Assembly (NCBI GenBank): GCA_029565415.1
Contig: JAKQOH010000097.1
Span: 20,410 to 84,409 of the forward strand
Source: Candidatus Rifleibacteriota bacterium
Lineage (GTDB): Bacteria; Riflebacteria; Ozemobacteria; Ozemobacterales; Ozemobacteraceae
Reading direction: 5' to 3'
Length of the DNA stretch: 64,000 bases
Below are positions 1-8,569 of the stretch, one piece after another. Within the stretch, counting starts at the first letter, position 1; each line of letters starts with the position of its first letter. The notes under the pieces were generated by a model that made no database searches, was not told the DNA's origin, and worked only from the letters and a program-made list of their open reading frames with translations. The position numbers and the translations under genes are program-made.

Positions 1-1
1 C

Positions 2-214
2 CAGTATCTCGAACGGGTCTCGAAGGAGACGTTCTCGCTCCGCCAGGAGCTCGGCGAGATGCGGGACGGGCAGCAGAAAGTGTATCAGCTCGTCGAGACC
101 GTGAAGCAGGATATCGACGGACTGACGCGGGATACGCTCCAGAAGGACAAGGCACTCGGGCTGCTCGGCTCGCTCGATGATATCCGGGGCCTCGTTCTCG
201 ATCTGTTCACCTGA
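2..214 (+). CDS. C-terminal end of an unrecognised coiled-coil-like protein (partial)
   Basis: An open frame enters from the left window edge and stops at 212-214, giving 70 residues of C-terminus. The segment is polar and helix-forming, rich in Glu, Gln, Lys and Leu with no proline, so it looks like a coiled coil ending in a short hydrophobic tail (LVLDLFT). The stop codon overlaps the first ATG of rapZ in a TGATG arrangement, so the two are probably translated from one mRNA. Too little is present to name a family. Confidence 0.6.
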   Translation, partial: QYLERVSKETFSLRQELGEMRDGQQKVYQLVETVKQDIDGLTRDTLQKDKALGLLGSLDDIRGLVLDLFT

Positions 215-1152
215 TGTCAACACGACAGCGACGGGACGACACGACCATGGACATACCGAACCCCCTCCAGACACCCCCCACCACGCCGCCGGTGCTGATG
301 ATGACGATCATCACCGGCCTCTCCGGCGCAGGCAAGACGAAGGCGAGCCGGTTCTTCGAGGATGCCGGCCATTTCCTGGTCGACAACCTGCCGCCCGCGC
401 TGCTGCCGAAGTTCGCCCAGCTCTGCTATGACACGCACGGGAAGATCACGCGCGTGGCGATCGTCATCGACATCCGCGGCGGCAAGTTCTTCGAGAGCAT
501 GAGCGAGGCGTTGCAGCAGCTCGAGAACATGGGCGTGAAAGTGCGCATCCTCTTTCTCGAAGCCGAGGACGACGTGCTGGTGCGGCGGTTCTCGGAGACC
601 CGGCGCAAGCACCCACTCAGCTCGGGCGGCCGCATCATCGACGACATCAAGTTTGAGCGGAAGCGGCTCGCCGAGATCCGGGCGAAGGCCGATTTCATCG
701 TGAACACCTCGGATCTCTCGTCGCACGAGCTGTATGACGAGATCCGCAAGATCATCGAGCACGAGTCGTCGTCCCAGTCGATGTCGCTGGTGATCGTCAG
801 TTTCGGGTTCAAACACGGCATTCCGCTGGATGCCGACCTGGTGTTCGACGTGCGGTTTTTGCCGAACCCTTATTACGTGCCCGAGATGAAGTATCTGTCG
901 GGGCTGGACAAGCCGGTCGCCGACTTCGTCCTGGGTTCTGAGGTCGGGGTGCAGTTCATCAAGCGGCTGAAGGATTTTCTCGAGTATCTGCTGCCCCAGT
1001 TCGTGCAGGAGCCCAAAACCCGTGTCCAGATCGCGATCGGCTGCACCGGAGGCCGTCACCGGTCTGTGGCGATCGCCGAGTATCTCGCCGAGACGCTCGA
1101 GCACCCCCAGGTGCTCGTTTCGCGCCGGCACCGCGACCTCGAGCTGGACTGA
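214..1152 (+). CDS. rapZ: RNase adapter protein RapZ (P-loop nucleotide-binding protein)
   Basis: Cytosolic P-loop protein of the RapZ/YvcJ family. In enterobacteria RapZ senses glucosamine-6-phosphate and guides RNase E to the sRNA GlmZ; in Firmicutes the orthologue is linked to competence and cell-wall precursor control. Visible: Walker A GLSGAGKT at residues 35-42, the family motif around FLVDNLPP shortly after, and the C-terminal signature CTGGRHRS followed by a closing SRRHRDLEL. Length is 312 aa against a usual 280-295. The excess lies before the P-loop, so the true start may be ATG 298 or 301 (M29/M30) rather than 214; none has a clear Shine-Dalgarno, and 214 would be coupled to the gene before it. 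A role with the nearby glmU in amino-sugar control is plausible but inferred. Confidence 0.93.
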   Translation: MSTRQRRDDTTMDIPNPLQTPPTTPPVLMMTIITGLSGAGKTKASRFFEDAGHFLVDNLPPALLPKFAQLCYDTHGKITRVAIVIDIRGGKFFESMSEALQQLENMGVKVRILFLEAEDDVLVRRFSETRRKHPLSSGGRIIDDIKFERKRLAEIRAKADFIVNTSDLSSHELYDEIRKIIEHESSSQSMSLVIVSFGFKHGIPLDADLVFDVRFLPNPYYVPEMKYLSGLDKPVADFVLGSEVGVQFIKRLKDFLEYLLPQFVQEPKTRVQIAIGCTGGRHRSVAIAEYLAETLEHPQVLVSRRHRDLELD

Positions 1153-1165
1153 CCGCCGAAATACC

Positions 1166-1195
1166 TTGCCAAACAGGGTTTTCCGGGTATATTAT
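1166..1195 (+). promoter_or_regulatory. Predicted sigma-70-type promoter for the exported protein/spoVG pair
   Basis: TTGCCA at 1166-1171 is followed after 16 bases by TATATT (1188-1193), or after 18 bases by TATTAT (1190-1195). It lies 20 bases before the ATG at 1216 in an AT-rich patch directly after rapZ. A GGAGAG ribosome-binding site sits at 1203-1208. Confidence 0.55.
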
Positions 1196-1215
1196 GATAC
1201 CTGGAGAGATATTCC

Positions 1216-2136
1216 ATGTTTCGGCATCTGGTGACGCGATTTCTGCTGCCTGCCGCGGTGGCGCTCGTTCTGAGCACTTCCGGGGCGGTTTTTGCGCAGT
1301 CCGTTTCCGGCATGGAGTTCGATCTCGCAGGGGATGAGGCTGCCCGGGCGGCGGCAGCGGCACAAGACAGCGAAAATCTCGGCGAGTTCAAAATCTCCCT
1401 CGACAGCCAGCTTCTCACGCCGCGCGTCGAGCAGACCGTGGCCGAGCGGTTTCAGCTTCCCGAGGCCCATTCCCAGCCGTTCACCGGCGAGTTCGTTCTG
1501 CGCAGCTCTTCGCTTGGAGGGGAAGACACCTCGGTGTTCGATCCCTCTGCGCGCCGCCTGCGCGAGACGCGCAAGACTGATTCCCGCACCTTCGACACGA
1601 CGTTGACGCTGACGGCGGGGTATGTTCACGACCACGACGGAGAACCGTCGCGGCTCACCGCGGGCCGCCGGGTCGGCCGCCTGTCGCTGTACGGCGAGTT
1701 CGAGAAGGACACGGTCTCGAAGATGACATTCAAGACAGCCCCCGAAGCGAACCGGGTCGATCCGGTGCCGCTGTCGAACCTCGCGGCGCGCGCCGTCCGG
1801 GGAAGCTCCGCCGCCCAGGATCCGGCCGCCCGGCTGACCCGCCCCCTCGATGCCCACGCGGCCACCGAGGACGTTTCGGCGCTGGCCCTCAAAAACTATT
1901 ATCTCGAAGCGATCTACAGCTTTCTGCCTGCCGTTCAGGGCAAGGTTTCCTACAAGCGCTCCGAGATCGAGACGCTGAACCCGAACGAGAACGTGCAGGT
2001 CGAAGGCATCGTCGAGGCCGGCCAGGACGTCATCATCAAGGCCGGCTACCGCAACGAGACCACCGTCTCGGATCAGAAAGACCGGCGGCCGGCGAGCGAC
2101 AAGAAAGTCTGGACCGAGTTCATCCTCAAGTTTTGA
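1216..2136 (+). CDS. Exported protein of unknown function, C-terminal part beta-barrel-like
   Basis: 306 aa with a clear signal peptide: basic start MFRHLVTRF, hydrophobic core, likely cleavage after VFAQ around residue 28. The mature protein has no family I recognise. Its last 100 residues alternate polar and hydrophobic positions and end in WTEFILKF, a terminal aromatic residue as in many outer-membrane barrel strands. This suggests a small barrel or outer-membrane-associated protein but does not prove it. A GGAGAG site lies 7 bases before the start. The stop overlaps the TTG start of spoVG, so the two are likely co-transcribed from the promoter just upstream. Confidence 0.75.
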   Translation: MFRHLVTRFLLPAAVALVLSTSGAVFAQSVSGMEFDLAGDEAARAAAAAQDSENLGEFKISLDSQLLTPRVEQTVAERFQLPEAHSQPFTGEFVLRSSSLGGEDTSVFDPSARRLRETRKTDSRTFDTTLTLTAGYVHDHDGEPSRLTAGRRVGRLSLYGEFEKDTVSKMTFKTAPEANRVDPVPLSNLAARAVRGSSAAQDPAARLTRPLDAHAATEDVSALALKNYYLEAIYSFLPAVQGKVSYKRSEIETLNPNENVQVEGIVEAGQDVIIKAGYRNETTVSDQKDRRPASDKKVWTEFILKF

Positions 2137-2408
2137 ACATCACCGCGATCCGCATCATCCGGCTGAAAGAGCCCAAGGGCCAGACGCGCGCGTTCGCCGA
2201 GGTCGTCTTCGACGGGGAACTGGCGCTGCGTGATTTCCGCGTGATCGAGACGCCGCGCGGCCTGTTCGTCGGCATGCCCGCCCGCCGCGCCCCCGACGGC
2301 ACGTTTCACGACCTCGCGATCCCGATCACAACCGAGTTCCGTGAGCGCATTCAGGCCCAGATCCTGCGCGCCTACGAGGACGAGGCCGCCCGCCCCGGGC
2401 CCGGATAA
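2133..2408 (+). CDS. spoVG: SpoVG family RNA/DNA-binding regulator
   Basis: 91 aa; matches SpoVG through its whole conserved core: ITAIRIIRL at the start, the central DFRVIETPRGLFVGMPARR block, and the closing DLAIPITTEFRERI helix. SpoVG proteins are small site-specific nucleic-acid-binding regulators, best known from sporulation and virulence control in Firmicutes and from Borrelia. The start codon is TTG and overlaps the previous stop (TTGA), so translation probably depends on coupling. The order spoVG - glmU - prs downstream is the same as in Bacillus, here interrupted by a tRNA and repeats. There is no sign of sporulation genes in the window. Confidence 0.93.
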   Translation: MNITAIRIIRLKEPKGQTRAFAEVVFDGELALRDFRVIETPRGLFVGMPARRAPDGTFHDLAIPITTEFRERIQAQILRAYEDEAARPGPG

Positions 2409-2939
2409 AGATCACAATATAATATTATGTATTTCAATTTTCATGACGCCGGGACAGGGAACACGAACCACAGAGACACGGAGACACAGAGGTTTTTACG
2501 GTTACCGGGCCAGAACCGAACTTTTTCCACGATGGTGCAGATGTGATCCCATCACAACGACTCCCTTGAACCAATCGGGGTTCACAGGGCCGTATTCGCA
2601 GATGTAAGGGCGGATCGTCATTTCACGGCCCCCTTCTCTTCGGTGTCTCGGTGCAACTCCGGGTCGTTCTTCTTCGTGTCCTCTGTGATGAGAGTTTTCC
2701 TCGTTTTCCTGATCTGAAATTCCTGCATTTTTTCAACGGAGGATCTTTGTCGTGGTCCATTCCCGGGCGGGTTTGAAACCCGCCCCTACAGCGACAATAG
2801 AGGTGATTCGTGAAATCTCGGTGTCTCCGTGGCTCTGTGGTGAACGCTATCTGGCACGGCGGGCGTGCGGGGGCGTTGCAGGCGCTCAGGATTTATGATA
2901 GCGTGTGATACGGCGCCTGGCGCCGGTTTATCCGTTCTT
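2409..2939. repeat. 530-bp intergenic region made of dispersed repeats
   Basis: No gene is supported here. From left to right: an AT-rich patch (2415-2441); a CACAGAG-word arm at 2468-2491 whose reverse complement recurs at 2817-2840 with 22 of 24 matches; a decayed half of a GGGCGGATC hairpin near 2607-2619; an inverted copy of the CTCCGTTGAA-anchored element (anchor 2732-2741, body running left to about 2674) that aligns with the copy at 21655-21805; and one GGGCGGGTTT hairpin at 2765-2785. Together this looks like nested non-coding repeat insertions between spoVG and the tRNA. Confidence 0.75.
2765..2785. repeat. REP-like hairpin, subtype GGGCGGGTTT
   Basis: Perfect 10-bp arms, GGGCGGGTTT and AAACCCGCCC, around a single G, followed by CTAC. 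It is one of eight hairpins of this frame in the window; others of this subtype are at 25141, 30206 and 31609. Confidence 0.85.
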
Positions 2940-3011
2940 TGGGGCGTCGTCAAGCGGTAAGACACATGCCTTTGGAGCATGCATTCCCAGGTTCGAATCC
3001 TGGCGCCCCAG
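2940..3011 (+). tRNA. tRNA-Gln(TTG)
   Basis: A 72-nt cloverleaf. The acceptor arm TGGGGCG (2940-2946) pairs with CGCCCCA (3004-3010), followed by discriminator G at 3011. The anticodon stem CATGC/GCATG encloses a loop with T33 and anticodon TTG at 2972-2974; the T-arm holds GGTTCGAATCC. CCA is not encoded. It lies 43 bp before glmU. Adjacency of tRNA-Gln to the prs neighbourhood is seen in several bacterial groups. Confidence 0.96.
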
Positions 3012-3054
3012 TTGTTGTTTCCCACCCAACATCCGTCCGGGAGGTACCGCCGGC

Positions 3055-4080
3055 ATGAACGCCGACGCCATCACCGCTCTCGTTCTCGCCGCCGGGAAGG
3101 GGGTCCGGATGAAATCCGACCTCCCGAAAGTGCTGCACCCGATCCTCGGCCGGCCCATGGTCCGGTATGTCATCGACACCGTGCGCGCCGTCGGCGCCGA
3201 GCCGGTTCACGTCGTGGTCGGATTCGGCAAGGAGCGGTTGACGGCCGCCCTCCGCGAAGACCGGGTTTCGTTCGTCGAGCAGCCCGAACAGCTCGGAACG
3301 GGCCACGCGGCCCAGTGTTTCGCCCGGGCCTGCCCGACTCCGCCGGCTCATCTGCTGGTCGTCTGCGGCGACACGCCGCTCTTGTCGCGCGAAACCCTCC
3401 AGACCATGGTGGACACGCATCTCAAAGAGCGGCCCGCCTGCACGATGATGACGCTCGAGATGGCCGAGCCAGGTGGCTACGGCCGCATCCTGCGCGATCC
3501 CGCCGGCAACGTCCTGGGCATCCGCGAGGCGAAGGACTGCACCCCCGAGCAGAAGAAGATCCGCGAAGTGAACCTCGCCATCTACCTGTTCGACGGCCCG
3601 GCCCTTTATGAGCGGCTGTTCAAGCTGACGAACCGGAACAACCAGAAGGAATACTACCTGACCGACATCGTCGAGATGCTGACATCCGACGGCCTCCGCG
3701 TTCTCGCCGTGCGCGAACGGGACGAACAGTCGACGCTCGGCATCAACAGCCGCGCCGACCTCGCGATGGTGGCCGATATCCTGCGCCGGCAGATCCTCGC
3801 GCGGCACATGTCGGCCGGGGTCAGCATCATGGACCCGCACCAGACCTGGATCGAGCCGGACGTGACGATCGGAGCCGAAACGGTGGTCTGGCCGGGAACG
3901 ACGCTGACGGGCACGACGGCGATCGGCGGCAGGGCCGTGATCGGCCCCCAGGCCATGATCGCCGATTCCCGCGTGGAAGACGGCGCCACGGTTCGGTTCA
4001 GCGTGCTCCGGAACGCGCACATTCCGGCGGGCACCGACGTTCCGCCCTTTTCGAACTACCCGGGGACCCAGCCCGCCTGA
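3055..4080 (+). CDS. glmU: Short GlmU: UDP-N-acetylglucosamine pyrophosphorylase without acetyltransferase domain
   Basis: 341 aa. The N-terminal uridylyltransferase domain is complete: LAAGKGVRMKSDLPKVLH at 11-28, GTGHA at 81-85, CGDTPLL at 104-110, GYGRI at 141-145, EVN at 171-173 and the EYYLTDI block near 200. It makes UDP-GlcNAc from UTP and GlcNAc-1-phosphate for peptidoglycan and LPS. The left-handed beta-helix begins near residue 265 but stops after a few coils, at the point where the bifunctional enzyme has its FARLRPG segment. The C-terminal acetyltransferase active site is therefore absent, and another enzyme must acetylate glucosamine-1-phosphate. The chosen ATG has GGGAGGT 8 bases upstream; an earlier in-frame start would run through the tRNA. 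prs follows after 37 bp with its own ribosome-binding site, leaving no room for a lost C-terminus. Confidence 0.9.
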   Translation: MNADAITALVLAAGKGVRMKSDLPKVLHPILGRPMVRYVIDTVRAVGAEPVHVVVGFGKERLTAALREDRVSFVEQPEQLGTGHAAQCFARACPTPPAHLLVVCGDTPLLSRETLQTMVDTHLKERPACTMMTLEMAEPGGYGRILRDPAGNVLGIREAKDCTPEQKKIREVNLAIYLFDGPALYERLFKLTNRNNQKEYYLTDIVEMLTSDGLRVLAVRERDEQSTLGINSRADLAMVADILRRQILARHMSAGVSIMDPHQTWIEPDVTIGAETVVWPGTTLTGTTAIGGRAVIGPQAMIADSRVEDGATVRFSVLRNAHIPAGTDVPPFSNYPGTQPA

Positions 4081-4117
4081 GCCGGACCCCCGAACGAGCC
4101 AACGGAGGCATCGAACC

Positions 4118-5065
4118 ATGGTCAACGGCAAGCAGGTGAAGATCTTCTCGGGCATCGCCAATCCGGCTCTCGTCCAGTCGATCTGCAGCTATCTCGAGGT
4201 GCGGGAAGGCAAGATCATGCACTCCCAGTTCGCCGACGGCGAGCTTTACTGCCGGATCGACGAGTCGGTGCGCGGCTGCGACACGTTCATCATCCAGCCG
4301 ACCTGTCCGCCGGTGACGGACAACCTGATGCGCCTTCTGATCACGATCGACGCGTTGCGCCGCGCATCGGCCGGCAGCGTGACGGCCGTCGTGCCGTATT
4401 TCGGCTACAGCCGCCAGGAAAAGAAGAGCACCGGCCGCGAGCCGATCACGGCCAAACTGGTCGCGAACCTGATCTGCACGGCGGGCGCCGGCCGGATCCT
4501 CTCGGTCGACATGCACGACCCGGCCCTCCAGGGCTTCTTCGACATCCCGGTCGATCACCTTTCGGCGGCGCCGCTGCTGGCCGAGTATTTCCGGGCCACG
4601 AACCTCTCGAACACCGTCGTCGTCTCCCCCGACACGGGCGGCGTGCACCGCGCCCGTTCGTTCGCCAACCGCCTCGGCCTGCCGCTCGCGATCATCGACA
4701 AACGCCGGCCCGAAGCGAACAAGGCCGTCGTGATGAACGTCATCGGTGAGGTGAAGGGCCGGGACGTGGTCATCATCGACGACATCGTCGACACGGCCGG
4801 CACGCTGGTGCGGGTCGCGGAAGCCCTCGTCGAGAAGGGCGCGAAGAAGATCACGGCTTGCTGCACCCACGCCCTCCTCTCGGATCCGGCCACCGAGCGG
4901 ATCATGAAGTCCTCGATCACCGAAATCGTCACCACCGACTCGATCCCGCTCGGCGAGGAAAAGCGCAAGGCTTGCCGGGTCCATACGATCTCGCTTTCCA
5001 AGCTGATCGGCGAGGCCATCCAGCGCATCTACGACAAGCGGTCCGTCAGCGAACTGTTCATCTGA
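4118..5065 (+). CDS. prs: Ribose-phosphate pyrophosphokinase (PRPP synthetase)
   Basis: 315 aa, the normal length. Makes phosphoribosyl pyrophosphate from ribose-5-phosphate and ATP for nucleotide, His and Trp synthesis; cytosolic. Visible family blocks: FADGELYCRIDESVRG near residue 39, the ATP-binding YFGYSRQEKK near 94-103, the metal-binding SVDMHDPALQGFF near 130, VVVSPDTGGVHRA near 166, and the PRPP-binding loop DDIVDTAGTL near 221. The ATG has GGAGG about 12 bases upstream. It follows glmU at 37 bp, as in Bacillus, so UDP-GlcNAc and PRPP synthesis are probably co-expressed. Confidence 0.97.
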   Translation: MVNGKQVKIFSGIANPALVQSICSYLEVREGKIMHSQFADGELYCRIDESVRGCDTFIIQPTCPPVTDNLMRLLITIDALRRASAGSVTAVVPYFGYSRQEKKSTGREPITAKLVANLICTAGAGRILSVDMHDPALQGFFDIPVDHLSAAPLLAEYFRATNLSNTVVVSPDTGGVHRARSFANRLGLPLAIIDKRRPEANKAVVMNVIGEVKGRDVVIIDDIVDTAGTLVRVAEALVEKGAKKITACCTHALLSDPATERIMKSSITEIVTTDSIPLGEEKRKACRVHTISLSKLIGEAIQRIYDKRSVSELFI

Positions 5066-5103
5066 ACCCAGACCAGCAGCCCCTCACGGAGGTTTTTTCC
5101 GTC

Positions 5104-7605
5104 ATGCGTTTCTTCTCGAACCGACTCCTGATCGGGGGGCTCGCAACGGCCCTCCTTGCAACCTCTCTCGCGGGCTGCGGCGGTGGCAAGCGGCGCAATC
5201 CGGTTGCGGCACCGGCCGATCGGCCGGAAAAAACCGAAAACGAGGCACCGGCCAGTGAGGCCAATGCCCGTATCCGGGCCGCCCTCGACCGGGGCGACGC
5301 AAAGACGGCCGAGCGCCTGGCCCGCGCGCGCATCGCCGCTCACCCGGCGGACGGGGAAGCACATCGGCTTCTGGCCCGCGCCCTTTCCGAGCAGAAAAAG
5401 CCTTCCGGCGAGGTTCGCCAGGCCCTGGAAAAAGCCGAGGCGCTCCAGCCGGGCGATGCAGCAGGGCGGCGCGACCTGGCCGCGATGCTCGACCGGCAGG
5501 CGCAGGAGGCGATTTCCGCCGACGACCCGGACAAGGCGATCCCGCTCTGGAAGCGATGTCTCGCCCTCAAATTCAAACCCCGCCAGACGGAAAAGCAGCT
5601 TGCCGAAGCCTATCGTCGGCAGGGTGAACAGCGGGCCGCGGCCGGCAAGCCCGCCGACGCCGAAAAATCCTTCCGGGAAGCGGTCTCGCTGCTCCCCGAC
5701 AATCCCGTGCCGCGTCTCGATCTCGCGCGTCTTCTGATGGACGGCGACCGCCTGGTCGAAGCCCAGCGCGAACTGAAGGAGCTGACCGACGCGCATCCGA
5801 ACTTCGAGGCGGGGCTCGTCGCCTACGCGCATCTCTTGCGCCGCATGGGCGACGTGCGCGGCGCCACGAAGCAGGTGGAACGCGTTCTCGAGTATGCCCC
5901 GGGAAATCCCGAGGCGCTGGCTCTCCAGAAAGATCTCGCGAACACGGTTCCGATCCGGCAGGCGGCCGAGCCGGCAGCCGCGGCGTTCGATGAGCCCGAT
6001 CCCGACACCCTCCGGGAGCTCACCCGCCTCGAGTCGGCAGGCGATCCCGCAGCCCAGCAGGCGTTTCTCGAAAGCTACCTGGCCGCGCATCCCGAGGCGT
6101 CGTGGGCAAAACTGCGTCAGGCCATGCTGTATGAGCGCCAGGGCAAGCCCGAGGATGCGATGGCACTACTCGAGACGTATCTGGCCGGCTCCCCGGAAGA
6201 TTTCCGCGCCCGTTTCCTGCATGCGCGGTGTCTCCTGGCGACGGGCCGCACCGCCGATGCCCTTTCGGCGCTGAAGGCGCTCGAAGCCGACAACCGTGCG
6301 AACCATCAGGTCCAGGACGAGATGGGGCAGGCCTATGCGAAGCTCGGCAGGTTCAACGAGGCCCGGACCGCCTGGAAGCGCATCATTGAGGCAAATCCGA
6401 CCTTCGCCCCCTCCCTGTTCAATCTCGGCCAGCTCGCGATGGAGCAGGGTCTGGCCGACGAGGCGCGCGACTGGTTCGACCAGGCCCTGCGCCAGGAGCC
6501 CGCGAACCCGAAATTCCGATATTTTGCCGGCCTCAACCTCAAGCAGGCCGGCATGGAGCCCGAAGCCCGGGCCGTCTGGGAAAGCGGCAAAGCCTATCTG
6601 ACGCCGTCCGACCCCTACGCGACCCGCATCGCCGCCGCGCTCGGCAAGCCTCTCCCGCCGGCAGCGGCTGCAGCGCCAGCCTTGTCCCCGCTCACGCGGC
6701 CCCCCGCCATCGAGCCGCCGGCCCCGGTGAGCCCGGTCGCCGCGGCCCAGCCGACCTCGGTTGGAGGGGTCGTCGTCCAGCCGGTGGCCCCCGCCGCCTC
6801 TGACATGGCGGATCCGGGGTACCAGGCGGCCCTCGAGGCGGCCCGGGCCGGGCAGTATGCCGATGCCGTGACGGGCTTCCAGGAGGTTCTGGAGCGGTAT
6901 CCGGCCGGATTCAACGCCCGCATGAATCTCGGCAACGTGTATATGGCCACGAACCGCCCCGGAGAGGCGGCTGCCCAGTATCTGCACGCCGTCCGGCTGG
7001 AAAAGAACAATTCCAACGCCCTGCGGGCCCTTTCCCGCGCTTACGACGAGCTCGGTCTCCGCGGCCATGCGGCCGGTCTCGCAGCCCGCGCGGACGGGAA
7101 GGAGAATGCCGGAGGCGCCGCAACGACACGCAGCAATCCCCGCGCGTTCGAACCGGTGACGACCGCCCTTCTGTCGAACGGGCTTCCGGAGGAGGCTCTC
7201 GCGATCATCAATGCAGGGGTTGCCGAAAACCCCGACTCTCCCGACCTGGTCGTCCTGCAAGGGGACGTGCTGACCGCCCTCCGCCAGGATGCCCAGGCGG
7301 AAACGGTGTATCGGCGCGCCCTGACGCTCGATGCCCAGAATCCCGCGCCGATGATCCGGCTCGGCAACCTGTATGCCGGCCGTCAGCAGACGGATGCGGC
7401 CATCGCCCAGTATCAGGCGGCTCTCAAGAGCCCCCTGATCGATCCCGACGGGATGTTCTCCATCGCCGACCAGTTCGTTCGTCTCGGCCGGCGCACGGAA
7501 GCCACCGAGGTTCTGAATCGTCTCAAGGGAATGAACCTGTCCGAGGCGCAGCTCGCCAAGCTGCATGAACGCACCGGCACCCCCGCCCCCGCTTCGGCCG
7601 AGTGA
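5104..7605 (+). CDS. Large TPR lipoprotein
   Basis: 833 aa. The signal peptide ends in lipobox LAGC with lipidated Cys25, so it is anchored to a membrane on the outer side. The mature chain has an acidic linker, then a long array of tetratricopeptide repeats (residues about 45-510), a proline/alanine-rich linker (about 515-570), and a second TPR array to the end. TPR arrays are protein-docking scaffolds, and the lipid anchor suggests a part in envelope or outer-membrane assembly. The partner is unknown. A GGAGG lies 11 bases before the ATG; an upstream in-frame extension would overlap prs and lacks a signal peptide. It follows prs by 38 bp. Confidence 0.85.
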   Translation: MRFFSNRLLIGGLATALLATSLAGCGGGKRRNPVAAPADRPEKTENEAPASEANARIRAALDRGDAKTAERLARARIAAHPADGEAHRLLARALSEQKKPSGEVRQALEKAEALQPGDAAGRRDLAAMLDRQAQEAISADDPDKAIPLWKRCLALKFKPRQTEKQLAEAYRRQGEQRAAAGKPADAEKSFREAVSLLPDNPVPRLDLARLLMDGDRLVEAQRELKELTDAHPNFEAGLVAYAHLLRRMGDVRGATKQVERVLEYAPGNPEALALQKDLANTVPIRQAAEPAAAAFDEPDPDTLRELTRLESAGDPAAQQAFLESYLAAHPEASWAKLRQAMLYERQGKPEDAMALLETYLAGSPEDFRARFLHARCLLATGRTADALSALKALEADNRANHQVQDEMGQAYAKLGRFNEARTAWKRIIEANPTFAPSLFNLGQLAMEQGLADEARDWFDQALRQEPANPKFRYFAGLNLKQAGMEPEARAVWESGKAYLTPSDPYATRIAAALGKPLPPAAAAAPALSPLTRPPAIEPPAPVSPVAAAQPTSVGGVVVQPVAPAASDMADPGYQAALEAARAGQYADAVTGFQEVLERYPAGFNARMNLGNVYMATNRPGEAAAQYLHAVRLEKNNSNALRALSRAYDELGLRGHAAGLAARADGKENAGGAATTRSNPRAFEPVTTALLSNGLPEEALAIINAGVAENPDSPDLVVLQGDVLTALRQDAQAETVYRRALTLDAQNPAPMIRLGNLYAGRQQTDAAIAQYQAALKSPLIDPDGMFSIADQFVRLGRRTEATEVLNRLKGMNLSEAQLAKLHERTGTPAPASAE

Positions 7606-7637
7606 ATCCACGATCAACCGCCACGAAGGAGTGACGC

Positions 7638-7892
7638 ATGTTCGACCCCAACACCATCAAAGGGCTCGATGGAGCCATGACGGATCTGAACAAGGCCATC
7701 GATGCCCTCCCCGACGGGCCGCTCAAGCGCCAGTTGTCCCAACGGCTGAACCGGATGCAGCATGTCCGCGACCATCTCGATGAGGAGACCGATATCCACG
7801 AAACGCGCTCGCCGTTGAGGTATGTCGTGTTCGGCTTCGTCCTCGCCCTCGCCTTCATCCTGGTCTGGAAAATGCGACCATCCTGCAAGTGA
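7638..7892 (+). CDS. Small single-pass membrane protein
   Basis: 84 aa. A hydrophilic N-terminal helix pair (about 1-58) is followed by one transmembrane segment (LRYVVFGFVLALAFILVW, about 60-77) and a short basic tail, so the bulk is probably cytosolic. AGGAG lies 8 bases upstream of the ATG. It sits 32 bp after the TPR lipoprotein and is likely in the same transcript. I do not recognise a family. Confidence 0.75.
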   Translation: MFDPNTIKGLDGAMTDLNKAIDALPDGPLKRQLSQRLNRMQHVRDHLDEETDIHETRSPLRYVVFGFVLALAFILVWKMRPSCK

Positions 7893-7932
7893 AAAAGGAT
7901 CGCTGATATATATGACATATTATACATTCACC

Positions 7933-8559
7933 ATGAAATATCACACGTTCGTCCTTCCCTGTTCGCTCCTTCTGTTCCTGCTGCTGATCACCCCAGGGGC
8001 GTTCGCGGAGGGAGAATCCTCCAAGCCGGCATCGGGCACGCCGGTTCTCGAGAAGGTGTCTCCCGAGTTCGGGGCGCGGTGGTTCCGCAAGGATGGGTAC
8101 AAGGATTTCTTCGAGCCGCGCGTGTCGTTCGTCAAGCGCAAGAGCGGCTACTCGGAGGTCATCGAGTATTCCTGGCGGCCGATGGTGCCGTTCGGCATGA
8201 GGAACGACGAGCGCATCGACCGCGTCCAGTTCTCGTTCAGCCGGTATTACTACAGCGGCCCGAAGATCTTTTACGGTGCCGGCGTCGGCGGGAACATCAT
8301 CCTGTTCACCGATGGGCTGAAAGACCTGGCCAAGACCCGGTATAACCTCGATGTCAAGGATGGCGTCAACGGCCTCGGCCGCGTATTCGCCGGGTACAAG
8401 CTCCGCGATTTCTCGTTCGGAAAATACAAGTTTCCCCTGACGCTGCGCATCGATGCCGTCTTTTCGCCCGACTACAAGTTCGGCGGCGAGATGGGCCGGG
8501 CCGGGGACAAGATCGAGCTGACCGAGATCACCGGCGGCTTCGCCTTCAGTGTCGAATGA
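7933..8559 (+). CDS. Exported protein of unknown function
   Basis: 208 aa with a signal peptide (MKYHTFVLPC, long Leu/Ile core, cleavage after AFA near residue 25). The mature part is rich in aromatic and basic residues with alternating patterns (FSFSRYYYSGPKIFYG) and ends GGFAFSVE, consistent with a small beta-barrel or outer-membrane protein. An in-frame ATG at 7912 is an alternative start; neither has a well-spaced ribosome-binding site. The 5' end lies in an AT-rich patch (7905-7940) unlike the surrounding DNA. No family recognised. Confidence 0.7.
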   Translation: MKYHTFVLPCSLLLFLLLITPGAFAEGESSKPASGTPVLEKVSPEFGARWFRKDGYKDFFEPRVSFVKRKSGYSEVIEYSWRPMVPFGMRNDERIDRVQFSFSRYYYSGPKIFYGAGVGGNIILFTDGLKDLAKTRYNLDVKDGVNGLGRVFAGYKLRDFSFGKYKFPLTLRIDAVFSPDYKFGGEMGRAGDKIELTEITGGFAFSVE

Positions 8560-8569
8560 GCGGCCGGTG

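Noticed and set aside
2849..2870. Sigma-54 promoter beginning TGGCAC
   Set aside because: The -12 part (TTGC) is missing at the required spacing.
2409..2939. Insertion sequence
   Set aside because: Inverted arms are present, but no transposase frame lies between them.
2905..3054. In-frame upstream extension of glmU
   Set aside because: It runs through tRNA-Gln and lacks a ribosome-binding site; ATG 3055 has GGGAGGT.
3055..4117. glmU as a frameshifted pseudogene
   Set aside because: Only 37 bp separate its stop from prs, so no out-of-frame acetyltransferase remnant can exist.
2950..4161. 403-codon open frame opposite glmU
   Set aside because: Arg/His/Gly/Val-rich shadow typical of G+C-rich antisense frames; it overlaps the tRNA and a conserved gene.
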